A program made the position numbers and the translations under genes. From Deltaproteobacteria bacterium (GTDB lineage: Bacteria > Desulfobacterota > Deferrimicrobia > Deferrimicrobiales > Deferrimicrobiaceae): DNA of 6,115 nucleotides. Of this stretch, positions 1 through 6,038 are shown in pieces. How positions within the stretch are numbered: position 1 is the stretch's first letter; each line of letters begins with the position of its first letter. The notes beneath the pieces are model-generated. The model was given only the letters and a program-made list of their open reading frames with translations, did not search any database and was not told the DNA's origin. The stretch is from the NCBI GenBank assembly GCA_003105225.1, contig PQAK01000045.1, positions 1-6,115 of the forward strand, read 5' to 3'.

Positions 1-36
1 GCGAGGAAGTCCTCCGCGAGGAAGCAGGCGTTATAA
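1..36 (+). other. possible 3' tail of an upstream gene (unassigned)
   Basis: Reading from base 1 in frame gives a short basic tail, ARKSSARKQAL, ending at a TAA at 34-36. It would be the C-terminus of a gene lying mostly left of the window. The other two + frames are also open from the edge (stops at 90-92 and 107-109), so the frame cannot be decided from so few codons. The basic, repetitive look comes partly from a 9-base direct repeat (GCGAGGAAG at 1-9 and 16-24). No function can be assigned, and the stretch may equally be intergenic. Confidence 0.2.
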
Positions 37-83
37 GGGAACGCAAACGGGCGAGAAGCTGGAGCGGGAACGGGAGGCGGAAA

Positions 84-112
84 TTGACTTAGCGGGCGGG
101 ATTCATTAGAGT
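84..112 (+). promoter_or_regulatory. candidate sigma-70 promoter of the alaC-hom-thrC-apgM run
   Basis: TTGACT at 84-89 matches the -35 consensus at five of six bases. After exactly 17 bases TAGAGT at 107-112 matches the -10 consensus at four of six. The area is locally A+T-rich compared with the surrounding GC-rich DNA. Transcription would start near 119, leaving a leader of about 24 bases before the alaC start, too short for a riboswitch or attenuator. No operator palindrome is evident. This is a pattern match only; no start site has been mapped. Confidence 0.5.
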
Positions 113-130
113 ATCTTCTTTAATCTTTCC

Positions 131-138
131 GGGAGAAG
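131..138 (+). promoter_or_regulatory. ribosome binding site of alaC
   Basis: GGGAGAAG lies just upstream of the ATG at 143; its GGAG core (132-135) sits seven bases before the start codon. The reading frame of alaC is closed by a TAG at 107-109 and has no other start codon between there and 143, so this site fixes the start. Confidence 0.7.
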
Positions 139-142
139 CCCA

Positions 143-1348
143 ATGGAAGAGTTCCCACGGATCAAGCGGCTGCCGCCGTACGTCTTTGCGGTGGTGACCG
201 AACTCAAGTCGAAAATGCGCCGCGCGGGGGAGGACGTCATCGACCTCGGGATGGGGAATCCCGACCTGCCCACCCCCAAACACATCGTGGACAAGCTCGT
301 CGAGGCGGCGAAAAATCCCCGCAACCACCGGTATTCCCTTTCCCGCGGGATCCCGAAGCTGCGGCTGGCCATCTGCAACTGGTACAAGCGGAAGTACGAC
401 GTCGACCTCGACCCGGACACGGAGGCGATCGCCACGATCGGCGCCAAGGAAGGGCTGTCCCACCTCGTCCTGGCGATCCTGGGGCCCGGGGACATCGCGA
501 TGGTGCCCAACCCCACCTATCCCATCCATGCGTATTCGGTGATCATCGCCGGCGCCGACGTGCGCTCCATCTCGCTGACCAGCGGCGAGGGGGATTTCAT
601 GGACCGCGCCCAGCGGGCGATGAAGACCCTCTGGCCGAAGCCGAAGGTGATGATCATCTCGTTCCCGCACAACCCGACGACCGAGGTGGTCGACCTGCCG
701 TTCTTCAAGCGGGTCGTCGCATTCGCCAAGGAGCACGAGATGCTGGTGATCCACGACCTGGCCTACGCGGACCTGGTCTTCGACGGGTACAAGGCCCCGT
801 CCATCCTGCAGGTGCCGGGAGCCAAGGACGTGGCGGTGGAGCTGTACTCGATGTCGAAGGGGTACTCCATGCCCGGCTGGCGGGTCGGCTTCGTCGTCGG
901 GAACAAGCGGATGATCGGGGCGCTGACCCGGATCAAGAGCTATCTCGACTACGGGATGTTCCAGGCGATCCAGATCGCGGCGACCGTCGCGCTGAACGGC
1001 CCCCACCGGGTGGTGGACGAGGCCGTCGAGGTCTACCGGAAGCGGCGGGACTGCCTGGTCGACGGGTTCGCCCGCATCGGGTGGGAATTCGAAAAACCGA
1101 AAGGGACGATGTTCGTCTGGGCCCCCGTGCCGGAGCCGTTCGCGGCGCTCGGGTCGCTGGAGTTCTCCAAGCTCCTGCTGACCAGGGCCAAGGTGGCCGT
1201 GTCCCCCGGCGTCGGCTTCGGCGAGCACGGGGAAGGGTTCGTCCGGTTCGCGCTCGTGGAGAACGAGCACCGGATCCGGCAGGCGATCCGCGGCGTGAAG
1301 GCGCTGCTGCAGGAGGCGCCCGCCGTGGCCAGGGTCAAGGTGAAATGA
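143..1348 (+). CDS. alaC: AlaC-type alanine transaminase (class I/II aminotransferase)
   Basis: This is a cytoplasmic, PLP-dependent fold type I aminotransferase of 401 residues. It most likely moves the amino group between glutamate and pyruvate to make alanine and 2-oxoglutarate. Family marks in order are the N-terminal RLPPYVF (9-15), IDLGMGNPD (33-41), the YSLSRGIPKLR stretch (64-74), the cofactor-contacting N177 in FPHNPTT, D205 in HDLAYAD, the Schiff-base lysine K239 in SMSKGYSM, and the carboxylate-binding R368 in FVRFAL. From memory it aligns nearly end to end with E. coli AlaC, including RLPPYVF, SRGIP and HDLAYAD. Length is normal for the family. It is first in the run, with its stop overlapping the hom start. 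Relatives are often labelled LL-diaminopimelate aminotransferase (DapL), but the AlaC-like signature is the better fit. The exact substrate is inferred, not shown. Confidence 0.9.
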   Translation: MEEFPRIKRLPPYVFAVVTELKSKMRRAGEDVIDLGMGNPDLPTPKHIVDKLVEAAKNPRNHRYSLSRGIPKLRLAICNWYKRKYDVDLDPDTEAIATIGAKEGLSHLVLAILGPGDIAMVPNPTYPIHAYSVIIAGADVRSISLTSGEGDFMDRAQRAMKTLWPKPKVMIISFPHNPTTEVVDLPFFKRVVAFAKEHEMLVIHDLAYADLVFDGYKAPSILQVPGAKDVAVELYSMSKGYSMPGWRVGFVVGNKRMIGALTRIKSYLDYGMFQAIQIAATVALNGPHRVVDEAVEVYRKRRDCLVDGFARIGWEFEKPKGTMFVWAPVPEPFAALGSLEFSKLLLTRAKVAVSPGVGFGEHGEGFVRFALVENEHRIRQAIRGVKALLQEAPAVARVKVK

Positions 1349-2667
1349 GCGACTCGGAAAAAGGGATCGGCGTCGGCATCCTGGGGTTCGGGACGGTCGG
1401 CACCGGGACGGTGAAGCTCCTGCTCGAGAATGCGGAGCACCTGCGCCGCCGGGTGGGCGTCCCGATCCGCATCCGCGGAATCGCCGATCTCGACGTGGGC
1501 CGGGACCGGGGAGTGGCGGTGCCGGAGGGGGTGCTGACCACCGACGGGTTCCAGGTCGTGCGGAACCCGGAGGTGCAGATCGTGATCGAGCTCATCGGCG
1601 GGACCGGGATCGCCCGCGATTTCCTCCTGGAGGCGATCCGCCGGGGGAAGTCCGTCGTCACCGCGAACAAGGCCCTCCTGGCCGAGCACGGCCCGGAAAT
1701 CACCCGCGCGGCGCAGGCCGCCGGGGTGGACATCGGGTTCGAGGCGAGCGTCGGGGGCGGGATCCCCATCATCCGCACGCTGCGGGAGGGGCTGGCGGCG
1801 AACCGGATCCAGGCGATCTACGGGATCATCAACGGGACGTGCAACTACATCCTGACCCGCATGACGCAGGAGGGGAAGGCGTATCCGGAGGTCCTGGCGG
1901 AAGCGCAGAAGATCGGGCTCGCGGAGGCGGACCCGTCGTTCGACGTGGACGGGATCGACTCCGCGCACAAGCTCGCCATCCTGGTGTGGCTCGCCACGGG
2001 GGCGTACATCCCGCCGAAGGAGATCTTCGTCGAGGGGATCCGGGACCTCTCGGCGCTGGACATCGCCTTCGCGCGCGAGTTCGGCTACGCGATCAAGCTC
2101 CTCGCGATCGCCAAGGAGAAAGGCGGCGGGGTCGAGGTTCGGGTCCACCCGACGATGATCCCTTCCGATCACCTGCTGGCCACCGTCGGCGGCGCGGACA
2201 ACGCGATCTACGTGAAGGGGGACTTCGTCGGCTCCTCCCTGTCCTACGGGCAGGGGGCGGGGATGCGCCCGACGGCCTCCGCGGTGGTGAGCGACGTGAT
2301 CGAGATCGCCCGCAACCTCCGCGGCGGCGGGGTCGGCCGGATTCCCCCCAGCGGTTTCTTCCTGCACGACCGGGGGGATACGGCCATGGTGTCTCCGTTC
2401 GACGACGTGCGGTGCGAATATTACCTGCGGTTCCAGGTGGTGGACAAGCCCGGCGTGTTGTCCAAGATCGCCGGGGCGCTGGGAGCGCACTCCATCAGCA
2501 TCTCCTCGGTCATCCAGAAGGGACGAAAAGAGGAGAGCGCCGTCCCGATCTTCATCGTGACGCACCACGCCAAGGAGAGCGACATGCGCGCGGCGCTCGC
2601 GGAGACGGACCGGCTCCCCGACGTCCTCGACCGGACGCGCATGATCCGGATCGAAAACAATTTGTAA
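1345..2667 (+). CDS. hom: homoserine dehydrogenase with C-terminal ACT domain
   Basis: The enzyme reduces L-aspartate 4-semialdehyde to L-homoserine with NAD(P)H, the branch point to threonine and methionine. The 440-residue protein has an N-terminal Rossmann fold (GFGTVG, 14-19), then the catalytic domain with K109 in TANKALLA and the GLAEADPSFDVDGID block followed by K209. E194, D200, D205 and K209 keep the spacing of the yeast active-site residues E208, D214, D219 and K223. A regulatory ACT domain covers about 358-440 (FQVVDKPGVLSKIAGALG), which in this family usually mediates feedback inhibition by threonine. There is no fused aspartokinase, and no lysC in the window. The ATG start overlaps the alaC stop as ATGA, which implies translational coupling. 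The open frame extends upstream to 1081, but that part lies inside alaC and has no homologous N-terminal content. Confidence 0.96.
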   Translation: MSDSEKGIGVGILGFGTVGTGTVKLLLENAEHLRRRVGVPIRIRGIADLDVGRDRGVAVPEGVLTTDGFQVVRNPEVQIVIELIGGTGIARDFLLEAIRRGKSVVTANKALLAEHGPEITRAAQAAGVDIGFEASVGGGIPIIRTLREGLAANRIQAIYGIINGTCNYILTRMTQEGKAYPEVLAEAQKIGLAEADPSFDVDGIDSAHKLAILVWLATGAYIPPKEIFVEGIRDLSALDIAFAREFGYAIKLLAIAKEKGGGVEVRVHPTMIPSDHLLATVGGADNAIYVKGDFVGSSLSYGQGAGMRPTASAVVSDVIEIARNLRGGGVGRIPPSGFFLHDRGDTAMVSPFDDVRCEYYLRFQVVDKPGVLSKIAGALGAHSISISSVIQKGRKEESAVPIFIVTHHAKESDMRAALAETDRLPDVLDRTRMIRIENNL

Positions 2668-2687
2668 AGGAAAAGGACGCCCGCGAG

Positions 2688-3743
2688 ATGCACTGGGAAG
2701 GGGTCATCCGACACTATTCCGCCTTTCTTCCGGCGATCCCGGAGGATTGCGTCGTCACGCTCCTGGAGGGGAACACGCCCCTGGTGCCGGCGAAGAACCT
2801 GGCCCGCCTGGCGGCCACCGGAACGGAGCTCTTCCTGAAATTCGAGGGGCTGAACCCCACCGGCTCCTTCAAGGACCGCGGGATGACGATGGCGGTGTCG
2901 AAGGCGAAGGCGGACGGCTCCGACTCGGTGATCTGCGCCTCCACGGGCAACACCTCCGCCTCCGCGGCGGCGTACGCCGCCCGCGCCGGGATGAAGGCGT
3001 TCGTCCTGATCCCCGAGGGGAGGATCGCCCTGGGCAAGCTGTCGCAGGCGATGATCCACGGCGCGAGGGTGATCCAGATCACGGGGAACTTCGACGATGC
3101 CCTCGAGCTGGTGAAGGAGATCTCGGAGAAGTACCCGGTGACCCTGGTCAATTCGCTCAACCCCTACCGGATCGAGGGCCAGAAAAGCGCCGCGTTCGAG
3201 ATCTGCGACGCGCTGGGCGCCCCCCCCGACTACCATGTGCTGCCCGTCGGGAACGCGGGGAACATCACGGCCTACTGGGCGGGCTACCGCGCCTACCGGG
3301 AGGCGGGCAGGATCGACCGGCTCCCGAAGATGCTCGGGTGGCAGGCGGAAGGAGCCGCGCCGATCGTGCGGGGCTATCCCATCGAGAAGCCCGAGACGGT
3401 GGCCACCGCGATCCGGATCGGCAAGCCGGCCTCCTGGAAGCAGGCGGCGGCCGCGAGGGACGAGTCGGGCGGACTCATCCGGATGGTCAGCGACGCGGAG
3501 ATCCTGGAGGCCTACAAGATGGTCGCGGAAACGGAGGGGATCTTTTGCGAACCCGCATCCGCGGCGTCCATCGCCGGTGTGATAAAATTGGCCAAGGAAT
3601 CGTTCTTCCATAACGGCGACCGGATCGTCTGCACGCTCACCGGACACGGCCTCAAAGATCCGGACAACGCGATCGCGCAGTCGGTTTCCCCGGCGACCCT
3701 GCCTCCCGTGATGGGCGAAGTCATGAAGATTCTGGGATTCTAG
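2688..3743 (+). CDS. thrC: threonine synthase
   Basis: This is a PLP-dependent fold type II lyase that converts O-phospho-L-homoserine to L-threonine and phosphate in the cytoplasm, the last step of threonine synthesis. At 351 residues it is the short Bacillus/Thermus-like form without the long N-terminal extension of E. coli or plant enzymes. Visible marks are LLEGNTPL (25-32), the cofactor lysine K62 in TGSFKDRGM, the substrate loop ASTGNTSAS (84-92), the phosphate-binding glycine loop PVGNAGN (186-192), and CEPASAAS plus TLTGHGLK near the C-terminus. The start MHWEGVI is typical of the family and has AAAAGGA (2671-2677) ten bases upstream. The frame stays open upstream to 1839, but that stretch lies inside hom and is a shadow. 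It begins 20 bases after hom. The substrate requires a homoserine kinase, for which the next gene is the candidate. Confidence 0.97.
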   Translation: MHWEGVIRHYSAFLPAIPEDCVVTLLEGNTPLVPAKNLARLAATGTELFLKFEGLNPTGSFKDRGMTMAVSKAKADGSDSVICASTGNTSASAAAYAARAGMKAFVLIPEGRIALGKLSQAMIHGARVIQITGNFDDALELVKEISEKYPVTLVNSLNPYRIEGQKSAAFEICDALGAPPDYHVLPVGNAGNITAYWAGYRAYREAGRIDRLPKMLGWQAEGAAPIVRGYPIEKPETVATAIRIGKPASWKQAAAARDESGGLIRMVSDAEILEAYKMVAETEGIFCEPASAASIAGVIKLAKESFFHNGDRIVCTLTGHGLKDPDNAIAQSVSPATLPPVMGEVMKILGF

Positions 3744-3754
3744 GGAGATCACCC

Positions 3755-4990
3755 ATGAAGAGGAAATTCCTCATTCTCATCGGGGACGGCATGGCGGACT
3801 GGCCCATCGCGTCCCTCGGCAACCGGACCCCCCTGGAAGCGGCGGAGATCCCCAACCTGGATTTCATGGCGTCCCACGGGGCGCTGGGCATGGTCCAGGT
3901 CGTGCCGAAGGACATGTACCCGGGCAGCGACGTGTCGAACCTGAGCATCATCGGATACGATCCCCGGGAGGTGTACACGGGGAGATCCCCCCTCGAAGCC
4001 GCGTCGATGGGGATCGAGCTCGCGAAGGACGATGTCGCGGTCCGGTGCAATATCGTCACCCTCCGCAACGACGGCGCGGACACCGAGATGGAGGATTTTT
4101 CCGCGGGGCACATCTCCTCGGCGGAATCCGCGGAACTGCTCAAAACCCTCCAGGCCAGGATCGACGACTCCCCGCCGCAGGGGGGGGAGTTTGCCGGCAT
4201 CCGCTTCCATCCCGGCGTCAGCTACCGGAACCTGATGGTCTGGCCGGACGGAAAGGACGCGGTGGAAACCACCCCCCCGCACGACATCCACGGGAAAAAG
4301 ATCACCGAGTACCTGCCGAGGGGGGAAGGGGCGGAGGTGCTGCTCGACCTGATGGCGACTTCCCGGGAGGTGTTCGAGGAGCACCCCATCAACGGGAAAC
4401 GCCGCGCGGAAGGCAAGCTCCCCGGGAACTCGATCTGGCTCTGGGGGCAGGGCAAGGCCCCTCGGATCACCCCCTTCGCGGAGAAATACGGGCTCTCGGG
4501 CTCGGTCGTGGCGGCGGTCGACCTCATCAAGGGGATCGGGGTGTATTGCGGGCTGGAGATCATCCAGGTGCCGGGCGCCACGGGATACATCGACACGAAC
4601 TACCGCGGGAAGGCGGAGTACGCCCTGCAGGAGCTGGAGACGAAGGATTTCGTCCTCATCCACGTGGAAGCGCCCGACGAGGCGGGGCACAACGGAAGCG
4701 CCCCCGACAAGGTGCGGGCGATCGAGCGGATCGACCGGGAGATGCTCTCGCTCCTGCTCCCGCGCGCCAGGGAGGGCGGCGACCTCGCGATCCTGCTGCT
4801 GCCGGACCATCCCACGCCGGTCGCCATCCGGACCCACGCGCAGGAACCGGTTCCCTTCGTCTTCTACCCGGCTCCCGGGGGGATGGCCATCTTCCCGGGC
4901 AAGCGGTACACGGAAGCGGATGCCCGGTCGTGCGGGCAGTTCGTGGAAACGGGCACCCGCCTGATCGGACACCTTTTCGGCCGGGGATGA
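3755..4990 (+). CDS. apgM: apgM-family protein (COG3635), probable homoserine kinase replacing ThrB
   Basis: This 411-residue cytoplasmic protein belongs to the alkaline phosphatase superfamily, in the archaeal-type cofactor-independent phosphoglycerate mutase group. Metal-site residues are complete: D11 in LIGDGMAD, candidate nucleophile S58 in GSDVSNLSIIGYDP, D308 and H312 in EAPDEAGH, D351 and H352 in LPDHPTP, and H361 in RTHAQEPVPF. A bacterial branch of the family, next to hom and thrC in genomes lacking thrB, is classed as 'proposed homoserine kinase' (TIGR02535, from memory). I recall mutant-fitness support from Desulfovibrio and Bacteroides, not checked here. The gene starts 11 bases after thrC, with AGGGAG (3742-3747) overlapping the thrC stop seven bases before the ATG. 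Its position and the lack of thrB favour ATP-dependent phosphorylation of homoserine. 2,3-bisphosphoglycerate-independent phosphoglycerate mutase activity remains the main alternative, and glpX downstream keeps that open. Confidence 0.88.
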   Translation: MKRKFLILIGDGMADWPIASLGNRTPLEAAEIPNLDFMASHGALGMVQVVPKDMYPGSDVSNLSIIGYDPREVYTGRSPLEAASMGIELAKDDVAVRCNIVTLRNDGADTEMEDFSAGHISSAESAELLKTLQARIDDSPPQGGEFAGIRFHPGVSYRNLMVWPDGKDAVETTPPHDIHGKKITEYLPRGEGAEVLLDLMATSREVFEEHPINGKRRAEGKLPGNSIWLWGQGKAPRITPFAEKYGLSGSVVAAVDLIKGIGVYCGLEIIQVPGATGYIDTNYRGKAEYALQELETKDFVLIHVEAPDEAGHNGSAPDKVRAIERIDREMLSLLLPRAREGGDLAILLLPDHPTPVAIRTHAQEPVPFVFYPAPGGMAIFPGKRYTEADARSCGQFVETGTRLIGHLFGRG

Positions 4991-5006
4991 CGGGAACGTC
5001 TTCCCG
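4991..5006. repeat. small perfect hairpin directly after the apgM-family stop
   Basis: CGGGAA (4991-4996) and TTCCCG (5001-5006) form a perfect six-base-pair stem around the loop CGTC, beginning one base after the stop codon. No T-run follows (the next bases are GGGGTG), so it does not meet the criteria for an intrinsic terminator. It could slow RNA decay from the 3' side of the upstream message, or be chance in GC-rich DNA. Confidence 0.35.
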
Positions 5007-5026
5007 GGGGTGCGAAATGCGTTCTG

Positions 5027-5040
5027 GCCGGTAAATCGGC
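5027..5040. repeat. short inverted repeat upstream of the glpX ribosome binding site
   Basis: GCCG (5027-5030) pairs with CGGC (5037-5040). A G-T wobble inside the stem leaves the loop TAAA. It ends four bases before the purine-rich glpX binding site, so it could affect translation start. It is short enough to be chance. Confidence 0.2.
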
Positions 5041-5044
5041 AGGG

Positions 5045-5053
5045 AAAGGGGAG
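5045..5053 (+). promoter_or_regulatory. ribosome binding site that sets a TTG start for glpX
   Basis: AAAGGGGAG ends four bases before the TTG at 5058-5060. No ATG in this frame fits the family N-terminus, while an upstream GTG at 5010 has a weaker site and would add 16 residues of unfamiliar sequence. This purine tract is the main local support for the TTG start. Confidence 0.6.
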
Positions 5054-5057
5054 AACC

Positions 5058-6014
5058 TTGGAGCGGAATCTGGCCCTGGAAGTGATCCGCGTCACCGAAG
5101 CTGCGGCGCTGGCGGCAGCGCGCCTGATGGGGCGGGGAGACAACGTCGCCGCGGACCAGGCGGCGGTCACCGCGATGCGGAAGGCGTTGAGCTACGTCCA
5201 GTTCAAGGGGCGCGTGGTGATCGGGGAAGGGGAGCGCGACGAGGCTCCCATGCTCTACATCGGGGAGGAGGTCGGCGCCTCCGAAACTCCCCGGGTGGAC
5301 ATCGCGGTGGACCCTCTCGAGGGGACGAGCATCGTCGCCACCGGCGGCAACAACGCCCTGGCCGTCATCGCGATCGCCGAAGAGGGCGGGTTCCTGCACG
5401 CCCCCGACACTTACATGCAGAAGATCGCGGTCGGCCCGAAGGCCAGGGGCTCGATCGACATCCTGGCTTCCCCGTCGGAGAACCTCCGCAGCATCGCCAA
5501 GGCGCTCCGGAAATACGTGGAGGACCTCTGCGTCATCATCCTCGACCGGCCCCGCCACCAGGAGCTCATCCGGGAGTGCCGGGAAGCCGGCGCCCGGATC
5601 AAGCTCATCGGCGACGGCGACGTCGCCGGGGCCATCGCGACGTCGAAGGAGGAGTCCGGGGTCGACGTGCTGATGGGGACCGGGGGGGCCCCGGAAGGCG
5701 TGCTCGCGGCGGCGGCGCTCAAGTGCCTCGACGGGGACTTCCAGGGCGTCCTGAAGTTCCGGAACAAGGAAGAGGCCGAGCGGGCGAAGGCGATGGGGGT
5801 GGACGACCCCAACCGGGTCTACCAGATGAACGACCTCGCGCGGACCGAAGTGATGTTCGCCGCCACCGGCGTCACCTTCGGCGATTTCCTGAAGGGCGTC
5901 CGGTTCTTCAGCGGGGGCGCGCACACGCAGTCGGTCGTCATGCGTTCGAAATCCAGGACGATCCGCACCATCGACACGACCCACTACTTCGAGTTCAAGC
6001 CGAAGTACGATTAA
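5058..6014 (+). CDS. glpX: class II fructose-1,6-bisphosphatase
   Basis: GlpX removes the 1-phosphate of fructose 1,6-bisphosphate to give fructose 6-phosphate, the gluconeogenic step, using Mn2+ in the cytoplasm. From the TTG start the protein is 318 residues and begins MERNLALEVIRVTEAAALAA, the usual family N-terminus. With this start, family positions fall exactly where I recall them in E. coli GlpX: metal ligands D33, E57 (VIGEGERDEAP), D85 and E88 (VDPLEGT) and E213 (GGAPEG), and substrate contacts Y119, R164/R166 and D186-D188. That agreement is the best argument against the longer GTG start at 5010. The gene lies 67 bases after the apgM-family gene and 24 bases before the next, so it may be read from the same transcript. 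Some relatives also hydrolyse sedoheptulose 1,7-bisphosphate. No separate promoter stands out in the gap. Confidence 0.95.
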   Translation: MERNLALEVIRVTEAAALAAARLMGRGDNVAADQAAVTAMRKALSYVQFKGRVVIGEGERDEAPMLYIGEEVGASETPRVDIAVDPLEGTSIVATGGNNALAVIAIAEEGGFLHAPDTYMQKIAVGPKARGSIDILASPSENLRSIAKALRKYVEDLCVIILDRPRHQELIRECREAGARIKLIGDGDVAGAIATSKEESGVDVLMGTGGAPEGVLAAAALKCLDGDFQGVLKFRNKEEAERAKAMGVDDPNRVYQMNDLARTEVMFAATGVTFGDFLKGVRFFSGGAHTQSVVMRSKSRTIRTIDTTHYFEFKPKYD

Positions 6015-6020
6015 CGGTCG

Positions 6021-6034
6021 GAGGCGAGGCAGGG
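6021..6034 (+). promoter_or_regulatory. purine-rich ribosome binding region before the last gene
   Basis: GAGGCGAGGCAGGG covers two GAGG copies and one AGGG. The second GAGG (6026-6029) lies nine bases before the GTG at 6039, and AGGG (6031-6034) lies four bases before it. There is no other start codon in this frame between the GTG and the conserved cysteine motif, so the site supports the GTG start. Confidence 0.5.
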
Positions 6035-6038
6035 CGCA

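Noticed and set aside
3..92. Possible Nudix-like EEVLREEAG in the third frame at the left edge
   Set aside because: The spacing does not match the Nudix box (the R and first E are missing), and the frame stops too soon afterwards.
119..142. Riboswitch or threonine attenuator upstream of the gene run
   Set aside because: The leader after the candidate promoter is about 24 bases, with no leader peptide rich in Thr or Ile codons and no competing stems.
1081..1344. Upstream extension of the hom open frame
   Set aside because: It lies wholly inside alaC, reads as Arg/Gly/Ala-rich frame shadow, and the family N-terminus (Rossmann GFGTVG) fits the ATG at 1345.
1033..2568. Long antisense open frame over alaC and hom
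   Set aside because: His/Asp/Arg/Pro-rich translation mirrors the GC-rich third positions of the sense genes. There are no motifs and no binding site; the same applies to antisense frames at 89-1270, 2421-3752, 3749-5170 and 4656-5984.
1839..2687. Upstream extension of the thrC open frame across hom
   Set aside because: It overlaps most of hom, has Arg/Asp/Gly-rich low-information composition, and the typical ThrC start with a binding site is at 2688.
4991..5006. Intrinsic terminator after the apgM-family gene
   Set aside because: A stem is present but followed by GGGGTG, not a T-run, so the terminator call is not supported.
4045..5034. Second + strand open frame inside the apgM-family gene
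   Set aside because: Arg/Gly/Pro-rich frame shadow of a gene with complete family motifs; no independent start site.
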